Origin: UBA1479 sp002706405
GTDB taxonomy: Bacteria; Pseudomonadota; Alphaproteobacteria; Rhodospirillales; Casp-alpha2
Reading direction: 5' to 3'
NCBI GenBank assembly: GCA_963972255.1
Contig: CAXATO010000012.1
Location: forward strand, 62,001 to 126,000
Length of the DNA: 64,000 nucleotides
The notes beneath the pieces were generated by a model. It searched no databases. It saw only the letters and a list, made by a program, of their open reading frames with translations, and had not been told where the DNA came from. Position numbers and translations under genes: made by a program. The stretch's first letter is position 1, and each line of letters opens with the position of its first letter. Positions 26,149 to 32,498 of the stretch are shown here, one piece after another.

Positions 26149-27516
26149 ATGAAACCGAGACAGGTCAAGACGGCGGCGGACGCCAAGAAGATCATCGCCG
26201 AGCGCGGATGCGATTACGTCAAGGTCGGCGTGGTCGACATGGACGGCATCATGCGCGGCAAATACATGAAGGCCGACAAGTTCCTCTCCTCCCTCGATAA
26301 GGGCTTCGGGTTCTGCGACGTGGTGCTGGGCTGGGATTCCAAGGACCAGTTGTATGACAACGTCTCCGTCACCGGCTGGCACACGGGCTATCCCGACGCC
26401 CCCGTGCGCGTCATCCCCGAAAGCTGCCGCGAGATCGCCTGGGAAGACGACATGCTGTTCTTCCTCGGCGAATTCGACGGCAAGTATGAAGAGGTCTGCC
26501 CCCGCGCCGTGCTGCGCCGGACCCTGGCCAAGGCCGAGAAGATGGGCTTCAAGGTTCTGGCCGGGCTCGAATACGAGTTCTTCATGTTCGAGGAAACGCC
26601 CGAAACCGTGCGCGAAAAGAACTACCGCGATCTGAAGCCGATCCAGCCGGGCTTCTTCGGCTATTCCATGCTGCGCTCCACCGTCGACAGCGACCTTTAC
26701 CGCGACATCCTGGACGGCTGCGTGACCATGGACATGGCCTTGGAAGGCCTGCACGAGGAAACGGGGCCGGGCGTGCTCGAAGCCGCCATTCAGGTCGACG
26801 GGGCGCTCGCCGCCGCCGACAAGGCCGTGCTGTTCAAGACCTTCGCCAAGATCATGGCGCAGAAGCGGGGCCTGATGGCGACCTTCATGGCGCGCTGGTC
26901 GCCGGACTGGCCGGGCCAGTCAGGCCATATCCACATGTCGCTGACCAACAAGGCCGGCAAGCCGGTTTTCCTGGACAGGAAAAAGCCCCATGGCATGAGC
27001 GATACCATGCGCCACTTCGTCGGCGGGCAGCAGAAACTCCTGCCGGAATTCCTCTCCATGATCGCCGGCACGGTCAACAGCTACACCCGCCTGGTGCCGG
27101 GCTTCTGGGCGCCGACGGACGCGACCTGGGGCATCGACAACCGGACCTGCGCGATCCGCATCATTCCCGGTTCGGAAAAATCGCAGCGCGTGGAATTCCG
27201 CATCGCCGCCGCCGACGCCAACCCCTATCTGGCGCTGGCCGCCGGCATCGGGGCCGGGCTGTGGGGGATCGAAAACAAGATCGAGCCGGACAAGGCGGTC
27301 GAGGGCAACGCCTACGACAAGACGTTTCCCAAACGCCTCAACCTGCCGCGCACCCTGATGGACGCGGCCGGGATGCTGAAGGCATCCAAGCCCGCCCGGG
27401 CGCTGTTCGGCGACGCCTTCGTCGACCACTACGCCGCGACCCGCGAATGGGAAGAACGCGAATTCCGCCGCGCCATCACCGACTGGGAGATGGAGCGGTA
27501 TTTCGAGATTATTTGA
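26149..27516 (+). CDS. Glutamine synthetase-like gamma-glutamyl ligase
   Basis: A 455-residue enzyme of the glutamine synthetase family, with motifs LAGLEYEFFMFEET, GPGVLEAAI, SGHIHMSL and NRTCAIRIIP...VEFRIAAADANPYLALAAGI. The length (455), the N-terminal VDMDGIMRGKYM and the lack of a GlnA adenylylation motif place it with PuuA/IpuC/GlnA-like ligases that join glutamate to amines (putrescine, isopropylamine, ethanolamine), rather than with GlnA. The context of an ALDH and an ADH in front fits a gamma-glutamyl-protected amino-alcohol oxidation. The end of the operon is marked by a perfect palindrome 25 bp downstream. Confidence 0.82.
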   Translation: MKPRQVKTAADAKKIIAERGCDYVKVGVVDMDGIMRGKYMKADKFLSSLDKGFGFCDVVLGWDSKDQLYDNVSVTGWHTGYPDAPVRVIPESCREIAWEDDMLFFLGEFDGKYEEVCPRAVLRRTLAKAEKMGFKVLAGLEYEFFMFEETPETVREKNYRDLKPIQPGFFGYSMLRSTVDSDLYRDILDGCVTMDMALEGLHEETGPGVLEAAIQVDGALAAADKAVLFKTFAKIMAQKRGLMATFMARWSPDWPGQSGHIHMSLTNKAGKPVFLDRKKPHGMSDTMRHFVGGQQKLLPEFLSMIAGTVNSYTRLVPGFWAPTDATWGIDNRTCAIRIIPGSEKSQRVEFRIAAADANPYLALAAGIGAGLWGIENKIEPDKAVEGNAYDKTFPKRLNLPRTLMDAAGMLKASKPARALFGDAFVDHYAATREWEEREFRRAITDWEMERYFEII

Positions 27517-27541
27517 GGGCCTGCCTCGCCACATTCTCCTC

Positions 27542-27572
27542 CGTCATGGCCGGGCTTGACCCGGCCATGACG
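27542..27572. repeat. REP-like palindrome after the glutamyl ligase gene
   Basis: A perfect 13-bp inverted repeat, CGTCATGGCCGGG and CCCGGCCATGACG, with loop CTTGA. The sequence type (TCATGGCCGGGCTTGACCC) is a familiar repetitive palindrome in alphaproteobacteria; a degenerate version occurs at 62971-62993. It probably acts as a transcription end or mRNA-stabilising hairpin at the end of the five-gene operon. Confidence 0.7.
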
Positions 27573-27609
27573 GGATAAAATTTCGAAACTTTCCGACTGC
27601 CCCAGCCGT

Positions 27610-27750
27610 CTAATCCCGCTCCGTCACCGCCAGTTCCCAGAACGCCCGCACCACCCGCGTTTCCGCCCGGTTTTCCAGGCAGGCCATGTAATCGTGCATG
27701 GGCAGCTTGCAGTCCTTGAGCTCGATCATCACGAGACGCGAGTCGAAGCC
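27610..27750 (-). pseudogene. Remnant of a LysR gene, 3' end only
   Basis: The last 46 codons of a LysR regulator, ending in a TAG stop at 27612-27610, with the translation GFDSRLVMIELKDCKL... ...VRAFWELAVTERD. It matches the C-terminus of the intact LysR at 29081-29947 with about nine nucleotide differences over 141 bp by eye, so the two copies form a direct repeat in the same orientation. Upstream of about 27751 the match ends abruptly and unrelated mer-type DNA begins. It is a decapitated paralogue. No start codon of its own is likely. Confidence 0.85.
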
Positions 27751-27810
27751 GGTGCCGCAAAATTTTGATATCCTCCGGGGGGATCGAGGCGGGAATGCCA
27801 AGCGATGACG

Positions 27811-28035
27811 TCACCCGCAGGAGGTATCGCCTTGTTGGACCGGCGGGCATGCAACGGTGCCGTAAGAACAATACACGCAGCAGTCACCGGGCTTCGGTTT
27901 CAAGACGGCGCCGCAGCCTTTGCAATCATAGAACCACTGGCAGGCGTCTGTTGGCATGGTCTCGGTCCTGGAATGTCCGCAATCCGGACATGTGATCGTG
28001 GACGTGAGAACTAACGTACTTTCATTTTTCGCCAT
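27811..28035 (-). CDS. GDCCVxC-domain protein of the mer module
   Basis: A 74-residue Cys-rich protein. Start ATG 28035 (MAKNESTLVL). It has a CPDCG pair, a CKGCG pair and the motif GDCCVYCSYG at residues 50-59, which defines the GDCCVxC family. These small proteins accompany mercury transport genes, and some members carry selenocysteine; here both residues are Cys (TGC TGC). It is probably a soluble thiol-rich metal-handling protein. It overlaps the end of merF by 25 bp, so it is co-translated with it. Its exact role is not known. Confidence 0.82.
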   Translation of the reverse strand: MAKNESTLVLTSTITCPDCGHSRTETMPTDACQWFYDCKGCGAVLKPKPGDCCVYCSYGTVACPPVQQGDTSCG

Positions 28036-28214
28036 AACGCGTACCCCAGAATGATCAGGAAAATGACAAGAGCCGGCAAAAGAACCAGATCGAGATAGCC
28101 GACGGCCGCAGACATCCCGAGAGCACCGAGAAGAATGACCAGCACGGGCGTAAAGCAACAGACTGCCGCGACAATCGTCCCGATGATGCCTGTTGCGAGG
28201 AGGCGGTCGCTCAT
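28011..28214 (-). CDS. merF: Mercury uptake membrane protein MerF
   Basis: A 67-residue inner-membrane protein. Start ATG 28214 (MSDRLLATGIIG). The pattern AAVCCFTPVLVILLG at residues 16-30 and YLDLVLLPALVIFLIILGYALW are diagnostic of MerF, which has two transmembrane helices and brings Hg(II) into the cytosol. The first Cys pair (19-20) is kept, but the second pair of the classical MerF C-terminus is absent because the protein ends WRKMKVR. It overlaps the merT stop by four bases. Confidence 0.88.
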   Translation of the reverse strand: MSDRLLATGIIGTIVAAVCCFTPVLVILLGALGMSAAVGYLDLVLLPALVIFLIILGYALWRKMKVR

Positions 28215-28597
28215 TGCTGGTTCATCCATATCTCCATCAAAAGGTTGGACACTTTCCATTCCCATGCGGGGGCGGTCCAAGCCAGAGCCGTGACGAGGGA
28301 AGCCATACCCGCCATCGCTATTCCCCGCCTTTGCCGAACGGTCGTCCTTTTCGTCTTCCAGGCGCGCAGCCATAGATAGGCAACGATGCCAGACGCTGCG
28401 GTCAGGATTAATTCGCGGTATGCAACGAATGGCTCCAGCAACGACAGCCATGCGCCGCCGAGCCCAACGATGGTAAGGCCGAGGGGGAGGATGCAACATG
28501 AGGCTGACAGGAGCGCCAGTAAGGAAGCGCACCCAAAACCGATATTCGAAAGCATACCGATGGCGGCGCGATTTTCGTCGTGACGTATTGTGTTCAT
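28211..28597 (-). CDS. merT: MerT-like mercury transporter
   Basis: A 128-residue membrane protein from ATG 28597 (an ATG at 28612 is in frame but inside the promoter). It has three hydrophobic segments and the MerT signature SASCCILPLGLTIVGLGGAW near residues 32-51, i.e. the Cys pair in the first helix (34-35). The second, loop Cys pair of classical MerT (between helices 2 and 3) is missing; that region reads WLRAWKTKRTTVRQRRG. MerT carries Hg(II) across the inner membrane. There is no MerP and no MerA in the window. Confidence 0.82.
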   Translation of the reverse strand: MNTIRHDENRAAIGMLSNIGFGCASLLALLSASCCILPLGLTIVGLGGAWLSLLEPFVAYRELILTAASGIVAYLWLRAWKTKRTTVRQRRGIAMAGMASLVTALAWTAPAWEWKVSNLLMEIWMNQQ

Positions 28598-28603
28598 GGG
28601 GGA

Positions 28604-28634
28604 ATCATGCATCCTGTAGTAACTACAGGATCAA
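28604..28634 (-). promoter_or_regulatory. MerR-type operator with 19-bp spacer, mer promoter
   Basis: Minus strand: -35 TTGATC (28634-28629), a 19-bp spacer, -10 CATGAT (28609-28604). The spacer holds a perfect 17-bp palindrome CCTGTAGTAACTACAGG (28613-28629, 8-1-8). The architecture matches MerR-family promoters. It lies between divergent merT (minus) and merR (plus), as in classic mer operons. The -10 is a poor match to consensus, as usual for activator-dependent promoters. Confidence 0.8.
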
Positions 28635-28646
28635 GGAAAATGTTTC

Positions 28647-29036
28647 GTGCATACAATTGGAATTGCCGCAAGGCGGAGCGGAGTGGGTATCGAGGCCATC
28701 CGGTATTACGAACGGGAAGGTATCGTCCCTACTGCTGCGCGGGCGGAAAATGGGAGGCGGGTATACGACGATGACGCCATCGCCCGCCTTCGCTTCGTGC
28801 GGCGCTGCCGTGACCTTGGGTTCTCTATCAAGCAGGTGAAGGCGTTGCTGTCTCTGTCGATTTCAAGCACGAACAACTGTGATGATGCGAACAGCATTGG
28901 AAAAGCGCATCTCGATGACGTGAGAGAAAAGATCGCGGATCTGAAAATGCTGGAAAACGCGTTGATTGAACTGCTTGCGAACTGCGCGGATGGCAAAGCG
29001 CTCTGTCCGATGCTCGGGCAGCTGTTTAATGAGTGA
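28647..29036 (+). CDS. merR: Mercury-responsive regulator MerR
   Basis: A 129-residue MerR-family activator/repressor from GTG 28647. The winged helix is IGIAARRSGVGIEAIRYYEREGIV. The Hg(II) ligands of MerR are all in place: a Cys in NNCDDANSIGKAHLDDVREKI (Cys82-like), a Cys in ANCADGKALCP (the C-x7-C-type pair). This separates it from CueR. It is divergent from merT, with the operator in between. This stretch of DNA is visibly less GC-rich than the surroundings, consistent with acquisition by transfer. Confidence 0.9.
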   Translation: MHTIGIAARRSGVGIEAIRYYEREGIVPTAARAENGRRVYDDDAIARLRFVRRCRDLGFSIKQVKALLSLSISSTNNCDDANSIGKAHLDDVREKIADLKMLENALIELLANCADGKALCPMLGQLFNE

Positions 29037-29080
29037 AGGAAACCACTAGGATAGTGCCTGATCGGACGGCCCGCGAAACC

Positions 29081-29947
29081 TTAATCCCGCTCCGTCATCG
29101 CCAGTTCCCAAAACGCCCGCACCACCCGTGTCTCCGCCCGGTTTTCCAGGCAGACCATGTATTCGTGCATGGGCAGTTTGCAGTCCTTGAGCTCGATCAT
29201 CACGAGGCGCGAGTCGAAGCCGAATTCCGGTTTGGAGACGAAGCCGATGCCGTTGCCGGTGGCCACGGCCTCGCGGATACTTTCGCGGCCTTCGACCTCC
29301 ATCACCGTGCCCATCTGGATTTCCAGCCTTGCGAATTCCTGTTCGACCAGCTTGCGGGTGGTCGAACCCCGTTCGCGCAGAACCAAGGGCTCGCCCGCCA
29401 GTTCCTTGAACTGGACCGCGCCGCGGCCGGCCCAGGGGTGGTCGCGGTTGATGACGGCGACCAGCGGGTCGTCGCGCAAGCTCAGCACCTTGAGCCGCGC
29501 GTCGTCGGGCACGTGGGAGAACACGCCGACGTCGGCGTCGAAGTCGTAGAGCTGATTCAAAATGTCTTCCGAGTTGCCGATCTTCAGGTTCACGGTCACG
29601 CCGGGATAGCGGTTGCGGAAGGCGCGCACGATGCGCAGCACGTGGAACGGCGCGTCGGCCGAGAGCGTCAGGGAGCCGACCAGCAGGTTCTGCGATTCCT
29701 TGAGGTACTCCAGCGCCTCGCCCTCGCATTCGAACATCCGGTTGGTGATGGCGAGCAGGTGGCGCCCGGCGTCGGTCAGCGCGACGGAGCGTGAGGTGCG
29801 GTTGAACAGCAGGATGTCGAAATCCTTCTCCAGCTTGCGCACCTGGTCGGACAGGGTCGGCTGGGTCAGGTGCAGGTGTTCGGCGGCCTTGGAAAAGCCG
29901 CCTTGCGTGGCGACCGCATGGAACGCCCGCAGTTGCGAATAGTACAT
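29081..29947 (-). CDS. LysR-family regulator of the AEP gene cluster
   Basis: A 288-residue LysR-type regulator. The winged HTH is YYSQLRAFHAVATQGGFSKA...TQPTLSDQVRKLE at residues 2-40; the effector-binding domain follows (LVGSLTLSADAPFHVLRIVRAFRNRYPG...). It is divergent from phnS with 255 bp between them, and a copy of the shared 31-bp motif (29957-29987) lies just 10 bp before its start, as expected for an autoregulated LysR gene. It is therefore the best candidate to regulate the four promoters carrying the motif. The effector might be AEP or an intermediate (inference). A C-terminal fragment of a paralogue lies at 27610-27750. Confidence 0.9.
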   Translation of the reverse strand: MYYSQLRAFHAVATQGGFSKAAEHLHLTQPTLSDQVRKLEKDFDILLFNRTSRSVALTDAGRHLLAITNRMFECEGEALEYLKESQNLLVGSLTLSADAPFHVLRIVRAFRNRYPGVTVNLKIGNSEDILNQLYDFDADVGVFSHVPDDARLKVLSLRDDPLVAVINRDHPWAGRGAVQFKELAGEPLVLRERGSTTRKLVEQEFARLEIQMGTVMEVEGRESIREAVATGNGIGFVSKPEFGFDSRLVMIELKDCKLPMHEYMVCLENRAETRVVRAFWELAMTERD

Positions 29948-29956
29948 AGATGAAAC

Positions 29957-29987
29957 CTATACGACCTATATAAACTGACGATTTGAC
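29957..29987 (+). promoter_or_regulatory. AEP-regulon promoter motif, copy D (lysR/phnS intergenic)
   Basis: A copy of the 31-bp motif: CTAT-N6-TAT... and GACGATTTGAC ending at 29987, with TTGAC at 29983-29987. The orientation is plus, towards phnS. Overlap with the lysR start region would let the bound regulator repress its own gene. All eight bases GATTTGAC match the other three copies. Confidence 0.72.
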
Positions 29988-30142
29988 TTATATTTCCCCA
30001 ATGCGATTGAGTCCATATGAACCCCGCCGAAGGGCGCCTAATCGGGGGTTCGGGGGGCAGGCGCCAACGCGGGCACGGGCTCCGGGGGGATTTGGTGCAG
30101 TGCCGAACAAATCCTGTCACGCATACGCAGAAACGGTTAAAA

Positions 30143-30176
30143 CTGTCATATGCCGGTAACAATCCGTTCTGATAAT
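30143..30176 (+). promoter_or_regulatory. Possible Pho box plus -10 before phnS
   Basis: CTGTCAT (30143-30149), four bases, then CGGTAAC (30154-30160). This fits a PhoB box with one good and one degenerate half-site. A GATAAT -10 starts at 30171, exactly 10 bp after the box, which is the standard PhoB-dependent spacing replacing the -35. The start of phnS (30203) is 27 bp downstream of the -10. The second half-site is a weak match, so this stays tentative. Confidence 0.4.
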
Positions 30177-30202
30177 CCGGCGATCAAACAGGGAGTATTT
30201 CG

Positions 30203-31243
30203 ATGAAATCAAAATGGTTCAGCAGCCTCGGCCTGGGGCTGGCAACGGTGGCGACAGCCGCCATCCTGGGTGCCGCACCCGCCAAGGCGAAAACTGACCT
30301 TCTGGTCTACACGGCGGTCGAGGCGGACGAGTTGAAGAAGTTCAAGACCGCCTTCGAAAAGGACAACCCGGACGTCAACATCAAGTGGGTCCGCGATTCC
30401 ACGGGCATCATCACCTCCAAGCTGCTGGCCGAGAAAGAAAACCCCAAGGCGGATATCGTCTGGGGCGTGGCTGCGACCAGCCTGCTGCTGCTGGCCGATT
30501 ACGACTACTTCCAGGGCTATGCGCCCAAGGGCTTGGATAAGCTGTCGAAGAAATATTACGACACCACCAACACCCCGCCGCTGTGGGTCGGGCAGCGCGC
30601 CTGGATCGCCTCGGTCTGCTTCAACACGGTCGAAGGCGAAAAGCACAAGCTGCCGCTTCCCGCGACCTGGGAAGACCTGGCCAAGCCGGTCTACAAGGGC
30701 CACATCATCATGCCGAACCCGAACTCCTCGGGCACGGGCTTCCTCGACGTCTCTTCGTGGATTCAGATCCAGGGCGAAGAAAAGGCCTGGAAGTACATGG
30801 ACGCGCTGCACGAAAACATCGCGCGCTATACCCATTCCGGCTCCAAGCCGTGCAAGCTGGCCGCCAAGGGTGAAATCGCCATCGGCATTTCCTTCGCCTA
30901 TCGGGGTGCGAAGTCCAAGAACTCGGGCGCGCCGCTCGAAGTTATCGCGCCGTCCGAAGGCGTGGGCTGGGACCTGGAATCCTTCGCGATCGTCAAGAAC
31001 ACGAAAAACCTGAAGGCCGCGCAGGCGCTGGCCGACTGGTCCGTGTCCAAGACGGCGCAGGAAATCTACAATCAGGAATACGCGGTCGTCGCCATGCCGG
31101 GTATCGCCAAGCCGGTGAAGAACTTCCCCGTCGGCATCGAAGACAAGATGATCAAGAACGACTTCAAGTGGGCGGCCTCCAACCGCATCCGCATTCTGGA
31201 CGAGTGGCGCAAGCGCTACGACGGCAAGTCCGAACCGAAGTAG
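30203..31243 (+). CDS. phnS: 2-Aminoethylphosphonate ABC transporter, periplasmic binding protein
   Basis: A 346-residue exported solute-binding protein (signal peptide to about residue 29, APAKAK). It belongs to the iron/thiamine/AEP-type family: DLLVYTAVEADELKKFKTAFEKDNP, WVRDSTGIITSKLLAEKENPKADIVWGVAATSLL, GFLDVSSWIQIQGEEKAWKYMD. The combination with a fused permease and the phn genes identifies the AEP importer (PhnS/AepX type). It is followed by a strong stem-loop, then the ATPase and permease genes, as is typical when the binding protein is made in excess. Start ATG 30203 after CAGGGAG. Confidence 0.9.
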   Translation: MKSKWFSSLGLGLATVATAAILGAAPAKAKTDLLVYTAVEADELKKFKTAFEKDNPDVNIKWVRDSTGIITSKLLAEKENPKADIVWGVAATSLLLLADYDYFQGYAPKGLDKLSKKYYDTTNTPPLWVGQRAWIASVCFNTVEGEKHKLPLPATWEDLAKPVYKGHIIMPNPNSSGTGFLDVSSWIQIQGEEKAWKYMDALHENIARYTHSGSKPCKLAAKGEIAIGISFAYRGAKSKNSGAPLEVIAPSEGVGWDLESFAIVKNTKNLKAAQALADWSVSKTAQEIYNQEYAVVAMPGIAKPVKNFPVGIEDKMIKNDFKWAASNRIRILDEWRKRYDGKSEPK

Positions 31244-31276
31244 TAAGATTGTCTGTTCTAATCTGATCTGAACGGT

Positions 31277-31308
31277 AAGCCCCGGCTCCCCCACAGGGGC
31301 CGGGGCTT
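31277..31308 (+). terminator. Stem-loop between phnS and the ABC ATPase gene
   Basis: AAGCCCCGGC (31277-31286) pairs perfectly with GCCGGGGCTT (31299-31308), with a 12-nt loop. There is no long T-run after it, so it is probably a partial terminator or mRNA-stabilising hairpin that raises the level of the binding-protein message over that of the downstream transporter genes. Confidence 0.65.
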
Positions 31309-31379
31309 GCTGGTTCGGAGTCTTGAGTCCGTGCACCGGGGCGCGGGGGTCTGTTAGAGTTCAGCCTTGGAGGGCAGGC

Positions 31380-32495
31380 ATGGCGAATGACGGCAACGGT
31401 GGGGCCTATCTCAGGGTCCGCAATCTGACCAAGAAATTCGGGGAATTCACGGCGCTGAAAAATGTGTCGCTGGATGTCGAGGAAGGCGAGTTCGTCTGCT
31501 TCCTGGGGCCGTCCGGCTGCGGCAAGACGACGCTGCTGCGGGCCATCGCCGGCCTGGACATTCAGACCATGGGCACGGTCGAACAGGCTGGCCGCGACAT
31601 TTCGAACTTGCCGCCCAATGAACGCGATTTCGGTATCGTGTTTCAGTCCTACGCCCTGTTCCCCAACCTGACCGTGATGCGAAACGTCGCTTACGGCCTG
31701 GAAAACCGGAAAATGCCGAAGGCCGACATCGCGGCGCGCGTGTCCGAGCTGCTTGATCTCGTCAGTCTTCATGACCAGGCCGACAAGTATCCGTCGCAAC
31801 TGTCCGGCGGCCAGCAGCAACGCGTGGCCCTGGCCCGGGCGCTGGCGACTTCGCCGGGCCTGTTGCTTTTGGACGAACCCCTGTCGGCGCTCGACGCCAA
31901 GGTGCGCGTTCATCTGCGCCACGAAATCAAGGAACTGCAGGAAAAGATCGGCATCACCACCATCATGGTGACCCACGATCAGGAAGAGGCCCTGGCCATG
32001 GCCGACCGCATCGTGGTCATGAACCATGGCGTGATCGAACAGGTCGGCTCGCCCGAAGAGATTTACGCCGATCCGGCCTCGCCCTTCGTCGCCGATTTCA
32101 TCGGCACCACCAATTTCGTCGACGGCGAGGTCCGGGCCGATGGCCAGGTGTCCGTCGCCGGCGTCGCCATCGACTGCGGCGCGGCGCTGGACGGGCTCAA
32201 CCCCGGCGACATGGTCACGGTCTGCATCCGCCCGGAGGACGTGCAGGTGTCGACCGAGGGCGGCGGCGCGGGTATTCCGGTGACCATCACCGACGTGGAA
32301 TTTCTGGGCTCCTTCCACCGCTGCCACGTGGTGCCGGTCAATGGTGCGGGGCAGACCTTCGGCAAGGACATCGATTTCATGATCGACCTGTCGGCGGGCC
32401 GCGCCCGCGACCTGGGCATCCGCGAGGGCATGGCCGTGCAGGCGGCGCTGCCGCCCGAATTCGTGCGCATCTACCGTCCCGTGGGCGGGGCCTGA
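31380..32495 (+). CDS. phnT: AEP ABC transporter, ATP-binding subunit
   Basis: A 371-residue ABC ATPase: GPSGCGKTTLLRAIAGL (Walker A, near residues 40-56), Q-loop FQSYALFPNLTV, signature LSGGQQQRVALARAL, Walker B LLLDEPLSALD and the H-loop VTHDQEEAL. A C-terminal TOBE-like domain follows (VCIRPEDVQVS...). It has the length and form of the putative 2-aminoethylphosphonate ATPases. The start is ATG 31380, with GGAGGG just upstream. Three bases separate its stop from the permease gene's start. Confidence 0.92.
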   Translation: MANDGNGGAYLRVRNLTKKFGEFTALKNVSLDVEEGEFVCFLGPSGCGKTTLLRAIAGLDIQTMGTVEQAGRDISNLPPNERDFGIVFQSYALFPNLTVMRNVAYGLENRKMPKADIAARVSELLDLVSLHDQADKYPSQLSGGQQQRVALARALATSPGLLLLDEPLSALDAKVRVHLRHEIKELQEKIGITTIMVTHDQEEALAMADRIVVMNHGVIEQVGSPEEIYADPASPFVADFIGTTNFVDGEVRADGQVSVAGVAIDCGAALDGLNPGDMVTVCIRPEDVQVSTEGGGAGIPVTITDVEFLGSFHRCHVVPVNGAGQTFGKDIDFMIDLSAGRARDLGIREGMAVQAALPPEFVRIYRPVGGA

Positions 32496-32498
32496 TCC

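Noticed and set aside
27509..27871. A 120-codon minus-strand ORF over the lysR remnant
   Set aside because: It reads the remnant in a wrong frame; only the frame ending at 27610 matches LysR.
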